64,000 nucleotides of DNA from an uncultured Anaerovibrio sp. (GCA_934203205.1 CAKPYV010000001.1:124001-188000), one strand, 5' to 3'. Numbered from the stretch's first letter, positions 35,511 to 43,090 are shown. Notes: generated by a model from the sequence alone, not told the origin. Translations and numbers: made by a program.

Positions 35511-35530
35511 AGAGGTAGGAGAAAATAATT

Positions 35531-35776
35531 ATGACTAAAGCAATTAATTTACAGGACAGCATTCTCAATCAGGTAAGAAAAGAGAATATCGGTGTGACAA
35601 TTCATTTGGTAAATGGCTTTCAGATTAAGGGTTATGTAAAGGGTTTTGATAATTTTACCGTAATCATGGACTCTTTGGGCAAGCAGCAGCTGGTTTATAA
35701 GCATGCTATTTCCACCATTACCATGAGCCGTCCTGTGGATAATTTCGAGAAGAAGGCTGAGGGCGTAGAGCGTTAA
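35531..35776 (+). CDS. hfq: RNA chaperone Hfq
   Basis: This 81-residue Sm-like protein pairs small RNAs with mRNAs as a hexamer. Sm1 includes NLQDSILNQVRKENIGVTIHLVNGFQIKGYVKGFDNF. Sm2 includes YKHAISTI, the family's YKHAIST motif on the proximal face. It lies 20 bases after miaA and 2 before dut, so all three are likely one unit. It ends in a short charged tail, as in most Firmicutes Hfq. Confidence 0.97.
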   Translation: MTKAINLQDSILNQVRKENIGVTIHLVNGFQIKGYVKGFDNFTVIMDSLGKQQLVYKHAISTITMSRPVDNFEKKAEGVER

Positions 35777-35778
35777 TA

Positions 35779-36243
35779 ATGACAGCAAAAAGACAGCGGG
35801 GCTTTGAGATTGTCAGCAAGTACAAGGATGCAGGTATAGAATTGCCTGTACGCAAGACAGCAGCCAGTGCAGGCTATGATTTGCAGGCAGCAGAGGATGT
35901 GCTTCTGCTGCCTCGTGCTGTTACTATTGTACCCACCGGTCTTAAAGCCTATATGCAGCAGGACGAGTATTTAGGACTTCATGTGCGGTCAGGCTTTTCC
36001 ATCAAAAACAAAATCAGCTGTATTAATAATCAAGGTATTATAGATGCAGATTATTATAATAGTCCCGGCAATGAGGGACATATTATGGTGCCTTTGATTA
36101 ATCATGGTGAGGAGCCAGTGCAGGTTGCCAAGGGCATGCGGATTGCCCAGGGAATCTTTTATCGCTATCTTACTGTAGATGGAGATGCTGCTGGCCAGGG
36201 AGCACAGCGCACAGGAGGCTTTGGTTCCACAGGAGAAAAATAA
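35779..36243 (+). CDS. dut: dUTP diphosphatase
   Basis: This 154-residue trimeric-type dUTPase hydrolyses dUTP to dUMP. The five family motifs are present: AGYDLQAAE (1), VRSGFSIKN (2), NNQGIIDADYYN (3), GMRIAQGIF (4) and RTGGFGSTG (5). Motif 2 reads GF rather than the common GLA, a variant seen in some dUTPases. It starts 3 bases after the hfq stop. The C-terminal Gly-rich tail (motif 5) is intact. Confidence 0.92.
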   Translation: MTAKRQRGFEIVSKYKDAGIELPVRKTAASAGYDLQAAEDVLLLPRAVTIVPTGLKAYMQQDEYLGLHVRSGFSIKNKISCINNQGIIDADYYNSPGNEGHIMVPLINHGEEPVQVAKGMRIAQGIFYRYLTVDGDAAGQGAQRTGGFGSTGEK

Positions 36244-36244
36244 A

Positions 36245-37585
36245 ATGGACATGGGCTTTGATTTGTTTGCCGAGGCAGCGGCTGCTGAGGAAAAAAAGCA
36301 TAAAAATAAATATGAGCCTTTGGCCCAGCGGATGCGGCCAAGAAATTTTCAGGAATTTATTGGTCAGGAGGAATCTATGGGAAAGGGCAGGTATCTGCGC
36401 CGTATGATTGAGCAGGATCAGCTGCCCTCTATGATACTTTTTGGCCCTCCTGGTACTGGTAAAACAACTATAGCCATGATGATTGCCGGCATTACCAACA
36501 GCAATTTCAAAAGGCTTAATGCAGTATCCTCTGGTATTGGGGATATTCGGAAAATTGTGGAGGAAGCTGCTGACCAGCGGAAGTTTTATCAAAAGAGAAC
36601 CATTGTATTTATTGACGAGATTCATCGTTTTAACAAAAGCCAGCAGGATGTATTGCTGCCCTATGTGGAGGATGGCCGTCTAACCCTGATTGGAGCCACT
36701 ACGGAAAATCCTTTTTTTGAGGTGAATCACGCTCTCCTAAGCCGGGTAAGACTGGTTAGATTATATTCTCTCACTGATGGGGAAATCCGTCTCCTTATCA
36801 AGCAGGCACTGGCCGACAAGGAACGGGGCCTGGGCAGTGAGGAGCTGGAATGCTGTGAGGATGCTATGGAGGCATTGGTACGCCTTTCTGGGGGCGATGG
36901 CCGTATGGCCCTGAATCTTTTAGAGCAGGCAGCCTCCATGACAGAGACTGGCGGTGTTATAGATATGTCTCTTTTGGAGAATATCTTTGGCCAAAAGGTG
37001 CAGTATTATGATAAAAAGGGGGACAATCATTACGATACGGTTTCCGCCTTTATCAAAAGTATGCGGGGCAGTGATCCCGATGCCGCCATTCATTATCTGG
37101 CCCGCATGATTGCCGGGGGAGAAGATCCAAATTTCATTGCCCGGCGAGTGGCTATATGTGCTGCCGAGGATGTAGGTAATGCAGATCCTATGGCCTTGGT
37201 GGTGGCTATGTCAGCAGTTCAGGCTGTGCAGTTTGTGGGGATGCCAGAGGGACGAATCCCCTTGGCAGAGGCTGTAACCTATGTAGCATCGGCTCCCAAG
37301 AGCAATGCTGCCTATCTGGCCATAGATGAAGCCTTGGGAGAAGTGCGCCGTCAGGACTGTGGCTCAGTACCAGCCCATCTACGGGATGCCCATTACAAGG
37401 GAGCTTCCAAGCTGGGACATGGGCTGGATTATATCTATCCCCATGATTTTCCGGGGCATTTTCAGCCACAGCAGTATTTGCCAGACAAGCTGAAAAACAG
37501 GGTATATTACCATCCTAGCGATAATGGTAAGGAAAAGGAAATCAAAAACTACCTGAAGGAATGTTGGCCTCAAAAGAATAGATGA
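36245..37585 (+). CDS. rarA: replication-associated recombination protein RarA (MgsA) AAA+ ATPase
   Basis: This 446-residue AAA+ ATPase of the RarA/MgsA/WRNIP1 family acts at stalled replication forks. Walker A is FGPPGTGKTT and Walker B is VFIDEIHRF; IGATTENPFFEVNHALLSR and DAAIHYLARMIAGGEDP are family blocks. The C-terminal region includes the MgsA tetramerisation domain. ATG at 36245, with AGGAG upstream, is preferred to the long N-terminal extension overlapping dut. Length matches the family. Confidence 0.95.
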   Translation: MDMGFDLFAEAAAAEEKKHKNKYEPLAQRMRPRNFQEFIGQEESMGKGRYLRRMIEQDQLPSMILFGPPGTGKTTIAMMIAGITNSNFKRLNAVSSGIGDIRKIVEEAADQRKFYQKRTIVFIDEIHRFNKSQQDVLLPYVEDGRLTLIGATTENPFFEVNHALLSRVRLVRLYSLTDGEIRLLIKQALADKERGLGSEELECCEDAMEALVRLSGGDGRMALNLLEQAASMTETGGVIDMSLLENIFGQKVQYYDKKGDNHYDTVSAFIKSMRGSDPDAAIHYLARMIAGGEDPNFIARRVAICAAEDVGNADPMALVVAMSAVQAVQFVGMPEGRIPLAEAVTYVASAPKSNAAYLAIDEALGEVRRQDCGSVPAHLRDAHYKGASKLGHGLDYIYPHDFPGHFQPQQYLPDKLKNRVYYHPSDNGKEKEIKNYLKECWPQKNR

Positions 37586-37627
37586 GGCCACTGGCTCTCA
37601 GGCAGTTGTTTGAAGGAGTACATATAA

Positions 37628-37858
37628 ATGAAAACTATGACTGAATCTGAGTTGCGAGTAGGTGTAATCTTCGGAGATAATATCAGCGATGAATATGTCT
37701 ATATGCCTGCCAGCGAGCTGGGGGTAGAAAATCCCATCTGTGTCTATGAATATTCCCTCCAGCGGGAGGATGTGCAGATGGCAGAGGCTCTGGACATCAT
37801 CCGCCGAAGAAGTCTAAAGCCAGTAAAACACCCAAGATTGGGCGAAAGCTCCTGCTAA
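37628..37858 (+). CDS. small protein of unknown function
   Basis: This 76-residue protein is not recognised. It has a good AAGGAG ribosome site and lies 42 bases after rarA, with a terminator right behind it, so it is probably a real gene. It is rather acidic in the first 60 residues, with VGVIFGDNISDEYVYMP at about 11–27, then turns basic (RRRSLKPVKHPR). No membrane helix or known motif is visible. Confidence 0.55.
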   Translation: MKTMTESELRVGVIFGDNISDEYVYMPASELGVENPICVYEYSLQREDVQMAEALDIIRRRSLKPVKHPRLGESSC

Positions 37859-37860
37859 AA

Positions 37861-37911
37861 AAACATGATGCCAGGTCACAAAGTAAAAGTGACTAGGTAT
37901 CATGTTTTTTA
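37861..37911. terminator. bidirectional terminator after the small gene
   Basis: A 19-bp stem with three non-Watson-Crick positions (37861–37879 and 37889–37907) has T residues on its 3' side. On the other side it has seven A residues (37857–37863), so it would also stop minus-strand transcription from the Rpn pseudogene. Confidence 0.8.
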
Positions 37912-37938
37912 CATATTTTCTATATACGTTTGTTATTG

Positions 37939-38635
37939 CTATAGGACAGCTGCTTTTTTACCAATGGAGATAATCTGCTCCACAGTCATATTGGCGATTT
38001 TGGCAATCTGTTCAGGCTTCATTTGATTCTTTAGCATATTGGTAATTAATTCAGCTCTGCCTTCAATTTTGCCCTTATTGTAACCAAAATCTTGCATTTC
38101 CTGTAATTTCATTTCATAGGTCATATAACTCATCCTTTCCGTTTCAATATTCTTCTCCTTTTTGATAGCATCATCAATAGCTTTTGTAAAGTTGCTGCTG
38201 GCAGATTTTCCGTTCATATAATCAAGTACGGGAATAAGGGCTTTTGGCGTATCTGGCGTTCTGTTGCCTGCACTTGACACTATGATTTTGGTAGTTTCAT
38301 CAGGGAGCAGCAAAGATTTGTCCTGCAGGCAGTATGAATTAAAGGTGTATAAACTACGCTTCCCATTGAGAAATTTGAAAGGACAGAGAAAAATAATTGG
38401 TATTGTCAGAATCCTCTACATACAAATCAAATCGTATGCAATGACCGTCATAGCTTTCTTTTAAGTTCTTTTCTGTTTCGTGAAAGCGAATATCCCGAAC
38501 TTTTATCTGTAAAATTATTTCAAGCAGTTTTTTGATGAATTTTGGATGTTTGGACATTACCAGTTTGAACATATAATCGTCAGTAAAGGTAAGTTCATCC
38601 CATGATTTAAGTGAGGAATTGGTGTATACATCCAT
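37939..38635 (-). pseudogene. Rpn-family recombination-promoting nuclease, internally deleted
   Basis: Two minus-strand segments belong to one Rpn/PD-(D/E)XK nuclease gene. The first (38635 down to about 38385) encodes the N-terminus (LKSWDELTFTDDYMFKLVM, RFDLYVEDSD). The second, in another frame, continues as CPFKFLNGKRSLYTFNSYC and LLLPDETTKI to the stop at 37939. The piece between, which in family members holds the ExQ catalytic element and roughly 50 residues, is missing at about 38385–38395. The start has AAAGGA before ATG 38635. The gene is therefore almost certainly inactive. Confidence 0.75.
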
Positions 38636-39100
38636 ACAAATTTTCCTTTCACATCATTACAACGAGATAGGAAACCGATAAAACATGGCAGCAGGTGGTG
38701 GCTAATAGCAGTTTGGCGTTCAATGTGTCAATTTCTCACATGTTTACATAAGAAAATATGTTTCTAATTTAATTATAGCACAGGAAAATATTATAGGCAA
38801 CGAGAAATCTTGTAAGAAAACTGTATATTCTGGACGACAAACTTATTACTGGCTTGTTTTAGCAGCTTCCGTATAACCATTGGCAATCATCTTGATAAAG
38901 CGATTATACAATAAAATAAAATGAAAATCACCAGGGGTAAACTTAAAAAATGAAGAAGTTTAAGCCAGATAAGCGAAATAAAAAAACATATCTTAGCAAA
39001 CCAATGGAGATAAAATAATATCTCCATAATCATGTATACTTTCATACTAAGGTTAGCTATCAGGATGTATACTATCGAACTAGGTAAAACTAGCAAAACG
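38636..39100. other. AT-rich non-coding stretch
   Basis: No convincing gene with a ribosome site is seen here. A minus-strand piece at 38846–38959 reads like the tail of a protein (FTPGDFHFILLYNRFIKMI, then ANGYTEAAKTSQ) but has no start and is listed separately as a possible remnant. The sequence is AT-rich, with several poly-A and poly-T runs. Confidence 0.4.
38846..38959 (-). pseudogene. possible gene remnant
   Basis: An open minus-strand segment of 38 codons with protein-like composition ends in ANGYTEAAKTSQ and a stop at 38846. There is no plausible start; an in-frame stop lies just upstream. The family is not recognised. An overlapping hydrophobic frame (38887–39045) is possible but also lacks a ribosome site. 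It probably represents decay next to the Rpn pseudogene. Confidence 0.25.
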
Positions 39101-39116
39101 GAAATCTTTTTTTATC

Positions 39117-39167
39117 TTTTTCTTTATATTAGGGCGCTGGGAGGCCTTGTGGCACAAGGGATAAGAG
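39117..39167. repeat. leader of hairpin module A
   Basis: A T-rich stretch ending in ATATTAGGG is followed by a conserved block with GGGAGGCCTTGTGG and the 15-base palindrome CCTTGTG-G-CACAAGG (39145–39159). Almost the same leader recurs at 39442–39496 before another repeat array. Confidence 0.65.
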
Positions 39168-39211
39168 AGTGTCATTGCACCTTCTCTGAGTCTTTTGGAG
39201 GTGCAGTATAA

Positions 39212-39338
39212 GGTGCGGTAGACGGAACGCAAAGCGGAACACTATTTTTGCGGTGTTCCGTGGGATGCACCTTTAAGAGGTGCGGTAGACGGAACACAAA
39301 GCGGAACAGTGTTGTTGCAGCGTTCTGTAGATTGCACC
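39212..39338. repeat. module A: two 60-bp hairpin repeats, period 67 bp
   Basis: Copy 1 (39212–39271) and copy 2 (39279–39338) each start GGTGCGGTAGACGGAAC and end GCACC. Each can fold with an outer GGTGC/GCACC stem and an inner stem, GGAACAC/GTGTTCC in copy 1. They are not identical, so this is an old duplication. Confidence 0.7.
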
Positions 39339-39441
39339 TTTAGAAGATACGGTAGTTTGTAGGATTATGTATACTACCATTTTGGGAAGAGTTCTCAGTA
39401 CGCATGCTATCATACTGAGAAGAGTTAACAGAATGAAAATA

Positions 39442-39496
39442 TTTGTCTTTGTCTATATTAGGCGATGGGGAGGCCTTGTGGCACAAGGGATTAGAG
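39442..39496. repeat. leader of hairpin module B
   Basis: This second copy of the leader holds ATATTAGGCG, then GGGGAGGCCTTGTGG and the same 15-base palindrome (39474–39488), followed by GGGATTAGAG. It stands directly before the 45-bp repeat array. Confidence 0.65.
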
Positions 39497-39504
39497 GCAT
39501 CCAC

Positions 39505-39784
39505 CGTTCCTGTTTTGGTACCCAAAACAGGAACGATAACAGGAACAGTGCCGGCAGCAGGGGAGTTTACTGTTCCTGTTTGGGCACCCGAAACAGGAAC
39601 GGTGTTAGGGGTTACTGTACCCGTTTGGGCACCTAAAACAGGAACGGTGTTAGGAGTTACTGTACCTGTTTGAGCACCCGAAACAGGAACGGTGTTAGGA
39701 GTTGCTGTACCTGTTTGGGCACCCGAAACAGGTACGGTGTTAGGGCTACTGTACCTGTTTGAGTACCCAAAACAGGTACGGTAC
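39505..39784. repeat. module B: six-unit palindromic repeat array, period 45 bp
   Basis: Six units begin near 39505, 39569, 39614, 39659, 39704 and 39748; the last five are spaced 45, 45, 45 and 44 bases. Every unit contains a dyad of the type GTTCCTGTTT…AAACAGGAAC. Unit 1 is a perfect 14-bp stem around a 3-base centre (39505–39535). Units 5 and 6 carry a matched change on both arms (GTACC…GGTAC), so pairing is preserved. There are no variable spacers, so it is not CRISPR. Confidence 0.8.
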
Positions 39785-40110
39785 TGCGGGGATAATCTGG
39801 AGGGAGATTGTCAAAGGTGGCAGGAAATAGAAAAAATATGTCGAATGTTGCAAAGGTAAAGTTTTTGTTTGCGAGCAATATATGGGAGCAATTGATTTTT
39901 ATTCCGTTCTGACATATAATCGATTTAGAATTATCAACAATAATTGCAAACAGTATTTTTGTATTTTTCATGTAATAAAAATACAGAAATATTCTTATAA
40001 GTACATATATTGTCCTGATGGGGTGGTAATAGTGGTAATATATGTATATAAACGGGTGACTTTGGGTAAAACATCCAAGATTGGGCAGGAATTCCTGTTA
40101 AAAGAAATAT
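39785..40110. other. non-coding stretch after the array
   Basis: The sequence is AT-rich, with complementary pieces (TTGTTTGC near 39860 and GCAAACA near 39950). No gene with a ribosome site is seen. Confidence 0.35.
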
Positions 40111-40111
40111 G

Positions 40112-40146
40112 AAAACCGCCCCTCATGCCTAAAGGGGCGGTTTTTC
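40112..40146. terminator. bidirectional terminator, downstream of hicAB
   Basis: A perfect 12-bp stem AAAACCGCCCCT/AGGGGCGGTTTT (40112–40123 and 40133–40144) has T residues on the plus side and A residues on the other. It closes the minus-strand hicAB unit. Confidence 0.9.
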
Positions 40147-40165
40147 GGTGTACTGAGTTGTCAGC

Positions 40166-40585
40166 TTACTGAGCAAGGCTCAATTCCTGTTTTAAAGCCT
40201 TTTGCAAGGTCTGGGAAAAATTGATGCCATAGCTTTCTGCCTGACTATTGAGCCAAGCTGGTATGGACAAGGTTTTCTTGACAAATCGTTTTGCCATTCT
40301 TTCACGGATGGGAGGCATAAAGGCATCAACCAAGAAAAAAGTTTCGTTATCCTTTAGCTTTTGACTGCTGGACAAGTTTTTGATAGTTGAAGGCTCTGGC
40401 GGGGTGTCTCCGTCGTCCTCCATGCCCCAAAGGTGAAGCTTCAGTACCTCGCGGGCCTCTTTGATGGCTTCCTCTTCATCCTGCCCAAAGGTTACACAAC
40501 CAGGTAAATCCGGAAATGTTACATGGACGCCGTCTTTTTCGTAATCAAGCAAAGCAATGTATCTGTAGAAATCTGGTTTATTCAT
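40166..40585 (-). CDS. hicB: HicB-type antitoxin
   Basis: This 139-residue antitoxin has an N-terminal HicB partial RNase H-fold (about 5–60: VHVTFPDLPGCVTFGQDEEEAIKEA) that binds and blocks the toxin. A C-terminal DNA-binding region (about 100–139, SIPAWLNSQAESYGINFSQTLQKAL) is of the ribbon-helix-helix/HTH kind. The ATG at 40585 is chosen because GGAGGG precedes it; the longer frame has no such site. It lies 32 bases after hicA on the same strand and probably autoregulates. Confidence 0.9.
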   Translation of the reverse strand: MNKPDFYRYIALLDYEKDGVHVTFPDLPGCVTFGQDEEEAIKEAREVLKLHLWGMEDDGDTPPEPSTIKNLSSSQKLKDNETFFLVDAFMPPIRERMAKRFVKKTLSIPAWLNSQAESYGINFSQTLQKALKQELSLAQ

Positions 40586-40617
40586 ATGTCCCTCCTTCTC
40601 CCCCGAAGGGGCGGGAC

Positions 40618-40815
40618 TCATTCAAAATGCAGTCCCGATTGTTTTTCGATACTCTTCAGGTCGTTAAGACTTAAATCTTTGACGGGGTGTCTAACAGTAA
40701 CACGGCCTTTCTTAGTGGCGTGCTTGAATTGATGATGATCACCAACACAGCCTATTTCGTACCAACCGTCTTGCTTTAGCAACCTGAGTACCTCACGAGA
40801 GGAATAGCTTTTCAT
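40618..40815 (-). CDS. hicA: HicA-type mRNA interferase toxin
   Basis: This 65-residue toxin has a double-stranded RNA-binding-like fold. The catalytic His region is visible as GDHHQFKHATKKGRVTVRHP (His27/His28). The family cleaves mRNA in a ribosome-independent way. AAGGAG precedes its ATG. The order toxin–antitoxin (hicA first) is the usual one. Translation of hicB follows within 32 bases. Confidence 0.92.
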   Translation of the reverse strand: MKSYSSREVLRLLKQDGWYEIGCVGDHHQFKHATKKGRVTVRHPVKDLSLNDLKSIEKQSGLHFE

Positions 40816-40835
40816 GCTTATCTCCTTTCGGTTAC

Positions 40836-40864
40836 ATTATATTACGTATTATATTACGTGTCAA
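40836..40864 (-). promoter_or_regulatory. hicAB promoter with tandem operator
   Basis: On the minus strand, a consensus TTGACA (40859–40864) and TATAAT (40836–40841) lie 17 bases apart. The spacer and -10 box consist of a perfect 12-bp tandem repeat (ATTATATTACGT at 40836–40847 and 40848–40859 on the plus strand). HicB probably binds these two sites and blocks RNA polymerase. Confidence 0.85.
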
Positions 40865-40896
40865 GAGAAAAAATCTTGTAAAAATAGTAATACTAC

Positions 40897-40925
40897 TTGA
40901 CATACTTATCAAATAGGTTTAATAT
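40897..40925 (+). promoter_or_regulatory. promoter of the metY-like gene
   Basis: TTGACA (40897–40902) and TAATAT (40920–40925) have 17 bases between them. They lie back to back with the hicAB promoter (33 bases apart) and give a leader of about 100 nucleotides. Confidence 0.8.
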
Positions 40926-41033
40926 ACAATCATAAGCTTAAGCTAAGTTGTTAGATAATCATTAACCGAAGTGCCTGGTTGTTTTTGATGGGGCATGGAG
41001 GTGCTAGTATATCAAGGAAATGAGGTATTTACT

Positions 41034-42317
41034 ATGAGCAACTATAAATTTGAAACCCTGCAGTTACATGTTGGCCAGGAGCAGCCAGATCCAGCTACTG
41101 ATGCCCGTGCGGTACCTATCTATCAGACTACCTCATATGTATTCAGAAATTCCGCTCATGCAGCAGACAGATTCGGCTTGCGGGATGCTGGTAATATCTA
41201 TGGCCGTCTGACCAATTCCACTCAGGATGTTCTGGAGAAGCGTATTGCAGCTCTGGAGGGTGGCTCTGCAGCCTTGGCTGTAGCTTCTGGTGCAGCTGCT
41301 ATTGACTATGCTATTCAGGCTTTGGCTGGTGCTGGTGAGCACATTGTAGCCCAGAAGACCATTTATGGCGGCAGCTTCAACCTGCTGGCTCATACTTTGC
41401 CTCATTACGGCATTGAAACTACCTTTGTAGATGCCCACAATCTGGAGGAAATCGAGGCTGCTATTAAGCCTAATACCAAGGCTGTATATCTGGAGACCTT
41501 GGGCAATCCAAATAGTGATATTCCAAATATTGATGCTATCTCTGAGCTGGCTCACAAGCATGGCCTGCCAGTAGTGGTGGACAATACCTTTGGTACTCCA
41601 TACCTGATTCGTCCATTTGAGCATGGAGCAGATATTGTGGTTCATTCTGCTACCAAGTTTATTGGCGGTCATGGTACTTCCTTGGGCGGTATCATTGTAG
41701 ATTCCGGTAATTTTGACTGGAAGGCCAGCGGCAGATATCCTGGTATTTCCGATCCAAACCCAAGCTATCACGGGGCATCCTTTGCTGATGTAGCAGGCCC
41801 TGCTGCTTTTGTTACCTATATCAGGGCTATTCTGCTGAGAGATACCGGTGCAGCTATTTCCCCATTTAATGCCTTTATCCTGCTGCAGGGTGTGGAAACT
41901 CTGTCTCTCCGCATTGACCGTCATATTGAGAATACCAAGAAGGTAGTGGAGTTCCTGAGCAATCATCCATTGGTAGAAAAGGTAAATCATCCATCTCTGC
42001 CAGAGCATCCAGACCATGCTCTCTATGAGAAGTATTTCCCTAATGGCGGTGCTTCCATCTTTACCTTTAACATAAAAGGTGGTCAGAAGGAAGCTCACAA
42101 GTTTATTGATAACCTGGAGATTTTCTCCCTGCTGGCCAATGTAGCAGATGTAAAGAGCCTGGTAATCCATCCTGCTACTACCACTCATTCTCAGCTGACT
42201 GATGAGGAGCTGGCAGATCAGAATATCTATCAGAATACCATTCGCTTGTCTATTGGTACTGAGCATATTGATGATATTATTGCGGATTTGGAAAAGGGCT
42301 TCGCAGCTATCAAATAA
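41034..42317 (+). CDS. metY: O-acetylhomoserine sulfhydrylase (MetY-type)
   Basis: This 427-residue PLP enzyme of the Cys/Met metabolism family makes homocysteine from O-acetylhomoserine and sulfide. The PLP lysine is Lys208 in SATKFIGGHG; VDNTFGTPYL and LETLGNPNSD are the family blocks. Length and motifs fit the MetY/CysD type better than cystathionine gamma-synthase. The ATG at 41034 has GAGG upstream. The leader of about 100 nucleotides shows no SAM riboswitch or T-box. The 3' end overlaps the convergent pyrophosphokinase gene by 8 bases. Confidence 0.92.
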   Translation: MSNYKFETLQLHVGQEQPDPATDARAVPIYQTTSYVFRNSAHAADRFGLRDAGNIYGRLTNSTQDVLEKRIAALEGGSAALAVASGAAAIDYAIQALAGAGEHIVAQKTIYGGSFNLLAHTLPHYGIETTFVDAHNLEEIEAAIKPNTKAVYLETLGNPNSDIPNIDAISELAHKHGLPVVVDNTFGTPYLIRPFEHGADIVVHSATKFIGGHGTSLGGIIVDSGNFDWKASGRYPGISDPNPSYHGASFADVAGPAAFVTYIRAILLRDTGAAISPFNAFILLQGVETLSLRIDRHIENTKKVVEFLSNHPLVEKVNHPSLPEHPDHALYEKYFPNGGASIFTFNIKGGQKEAHKFIDNLEIFSLLANVADVKSLVIHPATTTHSQLTDEELADQNIYQNTIRLSIGTEHIDDIIADLEKGFAAIK

Positions 42318-43008
42318 AATCCCAACAAAGATAAATACCGAGAATCCCGTTCTTTACAGATATATGAACGGGATTTTCTTTTACCTCATTGCTGACAGAA
42401 TAAGGAAATCCTTGTTTCAAATCTTTGTTTATCAGAGGCCATTTTACATTGTTAATATTTACACAATGGGCTTCCTCGGTGAAGGCAAGGAGGGAAAGAA
42501 CCTTGGGCTGAACCAGAAAATCCAGGGATACAGACTGATAATCCTTGATAAAAATCAGAGCTTCCTTGTCGTCAATAAGCAGTCCCTGAAGGGGGCTGTA
42601 GGCAAAGCTGAAAGCTGTGCTAAAGGCGTGATCCAGTCGTCCCCCAAAGGGGCCGGTGAGAATTACAGAGGCATTTTCCTTGGCAGCCATATGCAGGGCC
42701 AGCTGAGTATCTGTGTAATCCTTTTCTGGGGGGAACTGGTCGATTTTAACCTTTTGCTCCCTAGCCCAGTTCCAAGCCTCGATATGGGCGCTATCTCCAT
42801 CACCAATTAACCGCTCTGGCAGGAGATTGGCGGCATAACAATAATCCAGGCCGTGGTCAATGCACCAGAGCCGTCTGTCCTGAACCAGCTTTAGCAGCCA
42901 TTCCTGTCTAGGACTGCGGCCGCCAGTGGCCAATACCAGCTCCTCCTGGGGGAGGGGAAAGGAAAAATCAGCAGTAAAAAAAGGAAATTTCAATGTATTC
43001 TTTGCCAT
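42310..43008 (-). CDS. thiN: thiamine pyrophosphokinase
   Basis: This 232-residue thiamine diphosphokinase transfers pyrophosphate from ATP to thiamine. The characteristic LIGDGDSAH and PPEKDYTDTQLAL motifs lie at about residues 66–74 and 93–105, and GPFGGRLDH further on. The C-terminal beta-domain is present. Its last codons run through the hairpin that ends the metY-like transcript, and its stop overlaps the 3' end of that gene by 8 bases. It is alone on its strand. The start is an ATG behind GGATGTG. Confidence 0.9.
   Translation of the reverse strand: MAKNTLKFPFFTADFSFPLPQEELVLATGGRSPRQEWLLKLVQDRRLWCIDHGLDYCYAANLLPERLIGDGDSAHIEAWNWAREQKVKIDQFPPEKDYTDTQLALHMAAKENASVILTGPFGGRLDHAFSTAFSFAYSPLQGLLIDDKEALIFIKDYQSVSLDFLVQPKVLSLLAFTEEAHCVNINNVKWPLINKDLKQGFPYSVSNEVKENPVHISVKNGILGIYLCWDFI
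42341..42381 (+). terminator. terminator of the metY-like gene, inside the opposite gene
   Basis: A 10-bp stem (AATCCCGTTC, 42343–42352, with GAACGGGATT, 42366–42375) is followed by TTCTTTTA. The hairpin lies entirely inside the coding 3' end of the convergent pyrophosphokinase gene. Confidence 0.75.
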
Positions 43009-43090
43009 ATTATCACATCCATTGTTATAAAAAATATCTTATACTAAATATACCATATTCTTTCTTATCTGTCTTTTTTTCTAAAATAAA

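Noticed and set aside
38887..39096. Hydrophobic minus-strand frame of 69 codons
   Set aside because: It starts with TTG without a ribosome site and overlaps a better protein-like tail in another frame; kept only as a possible remnant region.
39443..39673. Protein-coding reading of the 45-bp repeats (15-residue repeat VPVWAPETGTVLG…)
   Set aside because: It begins with TTG without a ribosome site, and in-frame TGA stops interrupt units 4 and 6. Because the units are palindromic, both strands give similar-looking peptides, as expected for hairpin DNA rather than for a gene.
39505..39784. CRISPR array
   Set aside because: Units are contiguous, with no unique spacers between conserved repeats, and no cas gene is present in the window.
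39882..40112. A 76-codon plus-strand frame before the hicAB terminator
   Set aside because: No ribosome site, no recognisable family, and the composition matches the non-coding surroundings.
40926..41033. SAM riboswitch or T-box before the metY-like gene
   Set aside because: The leader of about 100 bases has neither the SAM-I core nor a T-box sequence and no terminator/antiterminator pair.
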